Below, piece by piece: positions 49,321 to 57,516 of a stretch of DNA of 64,000 nt. The position numbers were made by a program, and so were the translations under genes. Under the pieces are notes generated by a model. The model searched no databases. It saw only the letters and a list, made by a program, of their open reading frames with translations, and was not told the DNA's origin. The stretch lies in contig WIDE01000077.1 of NCBI GenBank assembly GCA_015039315.1, positions 68,126 to 132,125 of the forward strand, in the 5' to 3' direction. The stretch is from Clavulina sp. PMI_390 (Eukaryota > Basidiomycota > Agaricomycetes > Cantharellales > Hydnaceae). How positions within the stretch are numbered: position 1 is the first letter of the stretch; each line of letters opens with the position of its first letter.

Positions 49321-49552
49321 TTTTGCGCGTATGCCACCAAAAGAGAGAAGAGATACTGCACATTGTAGGTCGAAAAGCGAGATTTCTAATATGTATCGTA
49401 ACAATAACTATCTGACTGGCTACCTCGCATACAGTGGCGGGGCCATAGGGCAGTTAGGAACAACTGACAGCTTGGACAAACGAGACCATGACTCGGTGTG
49501 ATCAGTCTAATAAAGAGCGTGCACTGAGTGGAGTACTTGCTACCCAGGATGC

Positions 49553-51673
49553 TTAAGAGCAAAGTGAAGTTGCTGCGGCAGTGAGAGTATCCTTCAGTGG
49601 CAAAAGGACATCCACTACGTGAAGGCCATAGGAACAAGAGACAGGATCAGTTGTTGACTATTGGGGAACGCAGACTGAGAATGAGGATAATACGCACCCC
49701 AGGCTGGGAAGAATAACATAGTATCGTCGAGGAAGTCGAGCAGCGATTCGATGGTGAGGCAATAACTGACCGATAAACTTGTGTTTCCCTTTACTTTGGA
49801 CCGCACGAGCTCGTGAGCGATGAGACGGACAGCGTTTATTATGTGAACCTTGGATAATACAGCGGTGAATTTTATGTTTTGGAAATGAAAGAGGGTATCT
49901 CACTGCACTCATCAACCCCAAGTGGGGCCGCTTGCAGTTTCGGGTGTGGGTGCAGATGTCCACAAGGCCTTGTAAACACTCAAGCATCTTTGCCCGGGAC
50001 TCCGGAGTGTGATTCGCCCACAAACTGTGAAGAACCAGCCCGCTCCCATATAGCGTGGCGTATCCAACAACAACATTGACGTCGAACATACTGGAAGCCT
50101 GAAGAGTTTGATATCTATGCGGGTCGTATAGCGGGCGAAACGATTCGTGCTGTACGCGAATCTGGGTCTCAATGGATAAATACTCCTCCTCTCGACCAAG
50201 GTGGCCGTTTGCTGGAGAAGTTGAAGCAACTGTAAGCCCAAGATATAATGGAGAGTGGACATCACAGCATACCAACGACAGATTGAGCAAAGGTTTTCAC
50301 CCGTTCAAACGTATTCGTAACTAAGACGCTCAGATACACCTCTAAACGCCAATACTTCTCTTTGGGAATCGTGATCTAGAAAGAGTTTTTATCAGTTTAT
50401 AATATCATCACGCATAATAGGACGAGTCACGTTATCTTGGTTCTTGAATGAGGCCTCTTGTGAGATGGGAGACCACCAATCCTCAAAGGGCCATGCCGCA
50501 GGTTGCCCAAGGTGAGGAAGCCCTTGGCCTGCAGCATATAGCGCGTGTGCGAACCGGACTCGGTCATCTGACTCAGCTTGATCCTTGGGTGGAGGCAGAA
50601 GGGATTCAATGGTGGATGATCCTTTAGTCCCCGTTATCGAATCACCAGGGAGCCCTAGCCCACATGCCAAGGTGAAGCGTGTAAGCGCACCAGCCGCCGT
50701 TACCGCCTCCAAAATTCGTCGTTCTTTCCCAAAGAAGGCACCCAAAATAATATTAGCCCACAGAAATTGAGTGATGCGGTCAGCAAACATGAGAGATTGT
50801 TGGAGGAAATGGCGGGTTCGGTCGAGGAAGTGGGGTATGAAGGCGCTTAGGCCGCCTCTGTTACATGCACAGGCAGCAAGATAGCATGCGTTGAGCAGGC
50901 AAGGATGAATGGAGTCTGGGTCAGAGGGGGGAAGAGGAAGGCAGCAAGTGAAATGAGAAATATTGGTTAAGAAGAAATAGTGGTAGCGGAACGGAAGAAA
51001 CAAGTTGATTCTGTACAAGTAGGATCAGCGACGCTCACAACACAATCGCAAATGGGCGGCACATACAGGCGAATCGATAATGAGAAAGGCAGGTGCTCCA
51101 AATTTGACAAGTCCAATGAATGTAGCTCTTCCTCAGCGACTGTCTGAATAGCAGAGAGATTTTCCAGGACAACATCCTCGGCCAGAACTTTCTCGCTTCG
51201 CCGGCGCCATTCGCTGAGAGTGGTTAGCTGCCAGGACGGTGTCGGTCCATGCGGCAACTCGTTCAGTTTGGGTGGCGTCCCAAAGCGTCTGATTCTCTCC
51301 TGAAGCTTCTTGGACAATGAGAAGAGGTCGTGGGTTGCCGAAATGGTTAGTTTGTGAGCGATCAACTCTAGTTCCATGGTTCGCGCCTCAAGAGCGCCCG
51401 TTTGGGTACGGCGCCGAGGCAGGGGAGAATAGATGCAATCTCTGCCGAAACGATTGCAGCGTGAACACTGAGGCTTCAGTCCATCACACTTCTGTGAGGT
51501 CGATAAAACGTTGCAAAACCAAGTCAGCCTTATGATTCAAGCAATACAGGGGGGCGAAGAGGACACTGAGCGAAGAGGCAAGAGCGCTGCTTGCCTTCGT
51601 CAGTAATTATTGGATTGATGCGCACATTCTTTTGCTTTCTACACTGAAGGCACGCATCTCCTTTAACCAACAT
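49553..51673 (-). CDS. Zn2Cys6 transcription factor, array unit 18
   Basis: Exons 51673-51626, 51491-51067, 51010-50431, 50375-50273, 50211-49904, 49848-49698 and 49614-49553, giving 558 residues, the shortest complete copy. The start is MLVKGDAC; the loop is RKQKNK. Exon 3 ends NQDN with donor GTGACT, a weak consensus, where others have DGK before GTTCGT. Exon 6 starts VHIINAVRLIAHELV, and exon 7 ends SLCS. Very close to units 17 and 19 in exons 5 and 6 (CTHTRNCKRPHLGL, SYCLTIESLLDFLDD). No frameshift was found. Confidence 0.85.
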
Positions 51674-52418
51674 TGTTCGGACTAGCTTTGCTTGACAGCC
51701 TCGAGTTTTAGCAACGTTCGTGGCAGACCACTACCGAAGTTGATAATGCGAGGGGCCCAAAGTGTGAAGTAATTGTATCTGCGACAAAAGTGGATAAGTA
51801 GTAGTTAGCGAAGTCCACCACTGTGCCGAAATTCAGTGCTCAAACCTCTCACTGTAAGATATCGCAGAAATGCGTTACGTTTTCATCAAGCAATTATCGC
51901 GATAATCGGCGCTCATAGATTGCTGTGCCAGCCTAGCCAGTGTTTCGGAGCAGTTCTCAAGGGGGATATAGCCATGGTGATGCTGAACTTTTTACGTCAT
52001 CATCACTCACGTTCTCGGGCTTCCCTCCAAAAAGCACAAGTGAACATTACTATCGCTGAGCTGATGCGTTCTCTATTCATGAGGGGCTGGGGAGCCTCAC
52101 AACACTCGGCTGTGCCTTCCACACGATCCGAACCCCAAACCTACGAAGACTCCAGGCAATATTCGATAGACGATATGAAGGATTTTTAGGATTCTCCACG
52201 CGTTGCAGTCTCCCTTCCCTTTTAGTTAGCAGGGATTGCACATTGTAAGTGGTACAAACACGATGTCAAAGCTAAATAATAGTAATAATGATCCGAATAA
52301 TACTGTGGTTGCGCGATTGGAGGGCCAATTGATGGCTTCGCCAGCGGAAATCCTACCTTCTTGTCATCACCTTGATTGGGAAGGCATGTATCACATGGGC
52401 CACTGAGCATCCAACGTA
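51674..52418. other. Spacer between units 19 and 18, with ZIM17-like remnant
   Basis: This 745-nt spacer holds a decayed version of the upstream block around 51900-51915 (CGATAATCGGCGCTCAT), TTTACGTCATCATCACTCACG near 51991 resembling the ZIM17 promoter, and a clear match to ZIM17 coding sequence at 52113-52157. Confidence 0.55.
52113..52157 (+). pseudogene. Fragment of ZIM17 coding sequence (unit 18 spacer)
   Basis: TCCACACGATCCGAACCCCA and the bases after it (to CCAGGC) match ZIM17 exon 1 at 55321-55360 (TCCACACCATCCGAGCCCCA onwards) with only scattered substitutions over about 40 bases and no gap in that stretch. The fragment has no intact frame around it. It most likely arose when duplication of an array unit also copied part of the adjoining ZIM17 gene. 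Confidence 0.6.
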
Positions 52419-54571
52419 TCAGGAGGATAATGAGGTTGCTGCCGAAGTGAGTGTGCTCCGGAGTGCTGAAAGGACATCCACTACGCGAAGGACCGAGGAA
52501 ACGACGAGCAAGATTAGTCGCTGACTGTTAACAAAACCAAAATAACGATAAGACAGCACGTACCCCATGCTGGGAAGAATACCATAGTGTCGTCGAGAAA
52601 GTCGAGCAGCGATCCGATGGCGACGCAGTAACTGACAGATAAGGTCGCATCTTTCTTTACCGTCGACCGCTTGAGCTCGTGAGCAATCAGGCGGACGGCG
52701 TTCATCATATGAACCTAAGGGCAATGCAAAGATGAATGTTAAGACGTCCAACTGGAGAGGCGAATATTCTCACTATGCTTATCAGACCTAGATGAGGTCT
52801 CTTGGAATTTTTGGTATGGGTGCAGATGTTGACAAGGCCCTGTAAACATTCAAGCATTTTTGGTCTGGCAGCTGGATCATGGGCTGCCCACAAACTGTGA
52901 AGAACCAGCCCGCTTCCATAGAGGGTGGCATATCCGAGGACGATATTGATATCAAACGGAGTAGAGGCTTCAAACCCTCGAAGCCTTTGCGGGTCGTATA
53001 GCGAGCGAAACGATTCGCGCTGCACACGAATCTGGGTCTCGATAGACAGATACTCTTCCTCTCGACCAAGATGCCCGTTGGCTATAGAAAGCGGACCTGG
53101 TTACAAAGACAGGAGGCGAGAGGGGATGCCGTTGACAACATACCAACGATGGATCGAGTAAAGGTTTTCACCCGTTCAAACGTGTTTGTAACCAAAACCT
53201 TCAGATACACTTCTAAGCGCCAAAGCTTCTCTTTAGGGACTGATGCCTAGAAAGAGTCTCTGTAAGCGCATGATATTGTAGTGTATAGTAGAACGAACCT
53301 TGCCGTCTTGGGTGTCGAAGGAAACCTCTTGCGAAATAGGTGACCACCAATCCTCAAAGGGATATGATGCAGGGAACCCGAGGTGGGGAAGCCCTTGTGT
53401 CCCAGTATAGATCGAGTGCGCCAATCGGATCCGGTCGTCTGCCTCAACTTGATCCTTGGGCGGCGGTAGAAGGTATTCATCAACGGTTGACTCATCAATC
53501 CCGCTCGCGGAATCGCTAGGCAGGCCGAGCCCACATGCCAACGCGAGGCGAGTAACCGTACCAGCGGTCGTCATGGCCTCCAACATGCGCCTATCCTTCA
53601 CAAAGAAGGCGGCCATGATAATGTTCGCCCACATGAAGTGAGGGATACGATCAGCATACATGAGAGACTGCTGAAGAAAATGCCGGGTGCGGTCGAGGAA
53701 GTGTGGAATGAAGGGGCTCAGGCCACCTCTGTTACAAGCGCATGCAGCAAGATAGCAAGCGTTTAGTAGGCAGGGGTGAATGGATTCCGGATGAGATGGG
53801 GGGAGAGGGAGGGAGTGACCGAAACGGGAAAGGTCAATGAGAAAATAATAGTGGGAGCGGAAGGGAAGAAATAGGTTGATCCTGAATAAGTTAATTAGGG
53901 TTAGGGATGCTCAGAAAATAGATGATCAATGAATGACACATACAAGCGAATTGATAATGAGAGAGGCAGATCGTCCCACTTCGCTAAATCATATGAGACT
54001 AGTTCCTCCTCAACAACTGTTTGAAGGGCGGAGAGTTCGTCCAGGGTGAGGTCGTCCGCCAAAATTTCTTTGCCTTGACCCAATCCTTCACTTCCCTCAG
54101 AAGGGAGAGTTGGCACCCGAGACAATGTCGCTCCCTGAGGGAGCTGCCTAGGTTGAGGTATGGACCCAAAGCGTTCGATCCTCTCTTGGAGCTTCTTGGA
54201 CAGCAAAAGGAGATTGTGGACTGATGACATGGCCATTTTGTGAGTTAGCATCTCTAGTCCCATAGTACGCCCTTCAAGGGTATCAACTACAGAGCGACGC
54301 CGAGCTACCGCTGAATATGTGCAGTTTCTGCCGACACGCTGGCAGCGCGAGCATTGAGGTTTCGAGCCACTACATTTCTAGAAAGCGGTGAGGAGGGTAA
54401 AAGACAAAGTCAGATTCAGGAATAACAAAAGCGAAGGAGGCAAAGAGAAATCAACTGGAATTCTTGAAGAATAGAAGAAAACTGCTTGAATCCAAAGTAG
54501 TTTATTGAGTATATGCTCACAGCCTTTAGCTTTCGGCACTGGAGGCATGCATCTCCTTTGACCAACGTCAT
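52419..54571 (-). CDS. Zn2Cys6 transcription factor, array unit 19 (right end of array)
   Basis: Exons 54571-54521, 54377-53944, 53881-53299, 53246-53144, 53081-52774, 52714-52564 and 52480-52419, giving 563 residues. The start is MTLVKGDAC, one residue longer than units 17 and 18. The loop is RKLKAK, but Cys3 is followed by SGSKPQCSRC: the Asp that follows Cys3 in nearly all members is Ser, which may alter DNA contacts. The linker has methionines (GLEMLTHKMAMSS) where others have LELExxxHKLTLS. The gene is divergent from ZIM17 and shares a 470-nt intergenic region with it. All exons join in frame. Confidence 0.86.
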
Positions 54572-55041
54572 TTAGGGAGTATTTTGTGCTTGGCGGTCTC
54601 GATTCAGGTACTCGAGGTTTCGAATAAGTTTGCTTTTGTCGCGTTCGTAGCGAAGGATCACTGTAAGCCGCAAATTAAAGCAAGGGCGCTGTAATGCGGC
54701 TGTTCTGCCAAGAAGATAGATGCTTCGTATTGAGCAAAGTCCTCATACCAGAGCAGAAACTTCGGACTCAGACCTTTTCACTCTGTGGGGGCAAGGCGTT
54801 GCAAGGAGGGTTGCTAAGGGGCGTTGCCGTATCTGGCATGCCCGTGGTCGATCTTCATGGGTAATTTAGCGCTCGTCGGTGTGATCGGTGGGGAAAGGAT
54901 GGGACCGGCGTGTCGGGAAAAGTTACCAGGACCGTTTTTGGCGAGGTCCCATCTTACGTCATCGTAACGGACCGGTTACGCCTGTCACGTCTATCCTCTC
55001 CTCATTCGAAAAAATAACGACTCCAGCACATTGAGCCCACG
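54572..55041. promoter_or_regulatory. Divergent intergenic region between unit 19 and ZIM17
   Basis: These 470 nt separate two start codons facing away from each other. They contain the third copy of the array upstream block (54821-54877) and, nearer ZIM17, TTACGTCATC (54953) and GGTTACGCCTGTCACGTC (54973-54990). Versions of the latter also appear in the unit 15 and 17 spacers, consistent with the right-hand spacers having been copied from this boundary. Confidence 0.5.
54821..54877. promoter_or_regulatory. Conserved upstream block, unit 19 copy
   Basis: Contains GGGTTGCTA, TTGCCGTATCTGGC, GGTCGATC and GGGTAATTTAGCGCTCG in the same order as the unit 16 and 17 copies. It lies 250-305 bp upstream of the unit 19 start and about 165-220 bp upstream of the ZIM17 start. 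Confidence 0.5.
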
Positions 55042-55827
55042 ATGTCCAACCTGAATATGTTTGCTGCTAGAACATCTCTTAGGATTGCTCGCTCGGCGTC
55101 CCACGTCCATGCGAGGAATCCACGCGTGTATGCGGCTCGGGCCACCGCTCCCGCCACCACTCTGGGTATTCGCCATTGGAGCTTTCGCTCACCACTGCGA
55201 AGTGGACTTCTCCCATCAATATATGCTCAATCCACGCATTTCTCGCCAATAAGACGTTGGAATAGCTCATCAGCCTCCACTGTTTCTTCGCCTTCTTCAT
55301 CCACTTCTGACTCAGCCTCGTCCACACCATCCGAGCCCCAAGCCTCCAAAGACCCCAGACTGTCCCTAACTTTCACTTGTACGGCGCCTATAGCGGTTCC
55401 TTCAGAATCCTCGGTCGAGTCATCGTCCTCTTCTGCCGACCCCGCAGTGCCACAATTCGAGCAATGTGGCCACCGAAGTACGCATACTTTTACAAAGCGC
55501 GCATACGAGAAGGGGATTGTTATTATTGCGTGTCCTGGGTGTAAAAACAGGTGAGTTCTCAATGAATACGATTATGGTTGTCTCGTCGGTTCGACGATGA
55601 TGAGTGTCAGTACGTGCAACCCCAGTGAAGGCTAACTCCAATTACCCTCCCCCCAATTCGTGAATGCGTATAGGCATCTAATAGCGGACAACCTCGGGTG
55701 GTTCAAGAACCAGGATGGTTCGGAGGGAGGCAAGACGGTCGAAGACTTCGTTCGCGCGAACGGAGAGACTGTCAAACGAGGAGAACTGTACCAAGCGCCA
55801 GATGGCGATGTAGAGTTTGTGCCATAG
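55042..55827 (+). CDS. ZIM17: Mitochondrial DNL-type zinc finger protein (Hsp70 escort, ZIM17/TIM15 type)
   Basis: Exons 55042-55550 and 55674-55827 give 220 residues. The first 40 residues are rich in Arg, Ser and Ala without acids, as in a mitochondrial presequence. The DNL domain spans about 108-185: LSLTFTC, CGHRSTHTFTKRAYEKG, CPGC (C164, C167) and HLIADNLGWF. In the family this domain binds zinc through two CxxC pairs and keeps mitochondrial Hsp70 soluble, supporting import and Fe-S assembly. Here the first pair is split: C113 and C142 are separated by a 28-residue Ser-rich stretch instead of two residues. Either the protein has an insertion or 55384-55461 (78 nt, GC...AG ends, no stop) is an intron; removing it restores C-T-Q-C and a 194-residue protein. 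Confidence 0.88.
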
Positions 55828-56384
55828 ATGCTCTATAATGGCCGTTCTGGCTTCTGTGGATTGGATAATATTGGTACGTTGACAATCTAGGTTCAATTAT
55901 CGACCAATCAACACTGACTTCATCGGCCTTCTATGCCCAGATAATTCCACAGTAGTACCTCTCGATACCCCGAGAATAATGAATATACACCCCTATTCTA
56001 TCAATAATAAAACTTCAAATCCTGTCGCTAGTTGTAGATGATGCATGGTAGACTCTAGGGCCGCTCGAGAAATTCTTTGAGCCAGCCTAATGTAGAGGAG
56101 TGTTGTTCATTTGATTCCAGGCAGGAAGTTTCGAGGGTCTTAATCAATCGCGATAAATGCTTCTCTTCCCTTAAAATTGCGCTCTACTTTCCGTTCACAT
56201 CAGTACAGATACAGTACAGTACAGATGATGCACTGAGCCAGTTGAGGGTGGCTGCTCTGTTGACATGTATTGAATTTGCCAATTCAGTCGGGCTTTCTTT
56301 CTGTGACGCTTACTCATTCTCCTCCAACTCGTGCTCCCACTTCCCACCTTGCACCATCTTTTGGTATCTAACTCGAGAACGACT
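55828..56384. other. Spacer between ZIM17 and GRX5
   Basis: This 557-nt spacer holds the ZIM17 3' UTR and the GRX5 promoter. A small repeat of CAGTACAG units lies at 56200-56226, about 160-185 bp upstream of GRX5. An open frame from 56077 has no domain and crosses GRX5 exon 1 in another frame, so it was not called. Confidence 0.5.
56200..56226. repeat. Short tandem CAGTACAG repeat
   Basis: CAGTACAGAT, ACAGTACAGT and ACAGAT follow one another upstream of GRX5. A small low-complexity repeat with no known role. Confidence 0.5.
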
Positions 56385-57295
56385 ATGTCTGCATTTACTT
56401 CTGCTCTTCGCATCTCTGTATGTCCTCAATGACAAAAATTCCGAACGCTGTTGGGGCTTGATTCTGACCAAGCATTGTCGACATGCATGTACTGGCCTTG
56501 CCCACCCTTGACTGTGCTTGGCTACTTGTCGTCATTCTAGGCGCGCTCTATCCACACCACCTCGTTAAGGAGCTCGGTGCTAGCATCAAGTGCCAGGCAA
56601 TCCCTGCGCTCCGCTCCAATCGCTGCCCCAGCATTCGGTGCCGTGTCCAGGAGATGGCTCAGCCAGGACATCAGGGACAAGCTCGATGCGGTTCGTTTAT
56701 TTATGCTCCACACACATTCTTATTGTATCTAAACGACTGTTTCCCATCCTTCTCAACCTTGAAAACTTTCACATCATGTATCTTTCCTCACGCCATCCTT
56801 GTGCTGTTATAGGCAGTCAAGGCCGACCCCGTTGTGCTCTTCATGAAAGGAACTCCTGATGCTCCCCAATGTGGCTTCTCTCGGACCGTGGCGCAGATTT
56901 TGGATATTCAAGGTGTCCCAAGGGAGAAGCTGAAGACCTACAACGTCCTCGAGGACCCCGAGTTGAGGAGCAGCATCAAGGAGTACTCGTAAGCCGTTAC
57001 TTTCACTCTATCGTTGTGCGCTTCAACCCACTGGACGATGGTACTCGCTTTTGTCCCTTTAGTGAGTGGCCCACAATCCCACAGCTGTATGTGAATGGCG
57101 AGTTCGTCGGCGGGTGTGATATCCTCCTCTCCAGTATGTTTCTTTCTATGACCTGGTGCTTTCTGCCTCGGTCCGCTAACGTGCCCCATCCTCCTTGCAG
57201 TGCACCAATCAGGAGAGTTAGAGGATCTCCTAGAAAAGGAGAACGTCCTACCACCTATCGAGGATGCCCCAGCTACGAGTGCTCCGGCCTCATAG
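56385..57295 (+). CDS. GRX5: Mitochondrial monothiol glutaredoxin (GRX5 type)
   Basis: Five exons (56385-56417, 56541-56690, 56813-56988, 57063-57133, 57201-57295) give 174 residues. Exon 1 codes only for [11 protein letters not shown]; together with exon 2 it forms a basic presequence ([12 protein letters not shown], then VSRRWLSQ). The glutaredoxin domain has [12 protein letters not shown] with the single active cysteine C81, WPTIPQLYV (122-130) and GGCD (136-139), the glutathione and Fe-S binding sites of CGFS glutaredoxins. In yeast, Grx5 receives [2Fe-2S] clusters from the Isu1 scaffold with help from mitochondrial Hsp70 and passes them on. The start was chosen because the short exon has a strong GTATGT donor, joins in frame and completes a plausible targeting peptide. 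Confidence 0.92.
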
Positions 57296-57516
57296 GCACT
57301 TGATTCCTAGCTATCCCATCCCATAGTAGAGTAAGATAATGCATCAACGGTTTCTATATAAACATTCACCCACCAAATGAGCATATCATGATTAACAATC
57401 ACACGAGCTGAGAGAGCATGACCATGAAATATCAAGACACGTGAAGAAGCAACGACAAAAAATACAGTGGCAGATTATTTACTCGTACAAGGCAAGATAC
57501 GTCATACATAAATAAA
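57296..57516. other. Convergent 3' intergenic region
   Basis: These 221 nt lie between the stop codons of GRX5 (+) and the LRR gene (-). The region must serve both 3' UTRs. It is AT-rich, but no clear terminator or polyadenylation motif can be assigned. Confidence 0.5.

Larger units (their letters stand above)
48579..49552. other. Spacer between units 18 and 17, with ZIM17-like remnant
   Basis: This 974-nt spacer holds, reading plus, the conserved upstream block (48826-48880), then CGTTACAAGTCGGTCACACTT near 48952, which resembles the ZIM17 promoter, then a weak match to the ZIM17 5' coding sequence (49024-49320). The layout mirrors the unit 19 / ZIM17 boundary. Confidence 0.5.
1..54571 (-). 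repeat. Tandem array of 19 Zn2Cys6 transcription factor genes
   Basis: Nineteen copies of one gene lie head to tail. Start codons are at 1378, 4286, 6959, 10074, 13018, 15974, 18746, 21494, 24678, 27932, 31119, 34066, 36943, 40076, 43061, 45761, 48578, 51673 and 54571. Each copy has seven exons with intron phases 0, 2, 0, 1, 0, 1. Exon 1 codes for the first zinc-cluster cysteines (typically MLDKGAACLQCR). Exon 2 holds KCDGLKPxCSRC and a heptad-like linker. Exon 3 carries HYYFL, SIHPCLLNACYL, FLWA, ACGLxLP and RxRLAHSIY, matching the order of landmarks in the fungal_trans (PF04082-type) domain. Exons 4-6 are helical, and exon 7 ends near LKDTLTAAATSLS. Exon 4 (103 nt), exon 6 (151 nt) and exon 7 (62 nt) keep their length in nearly every copy. 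Exon 2 varies from 389 to 458 nt. Proteins with this layout are sequence-specific nuclear regulators; the targets here are unknown. The units below are numbered 1-19 from the left. Confidence 0.93.

Noticed and set aside
56077..56511. 144-codon plus-strand open frame upstream of GRX5
   Set aside because: It overlaps GRX5 exon 1 in another frame, is rich in Cys, Leu and Ser without a domain, and lacks paralogues.
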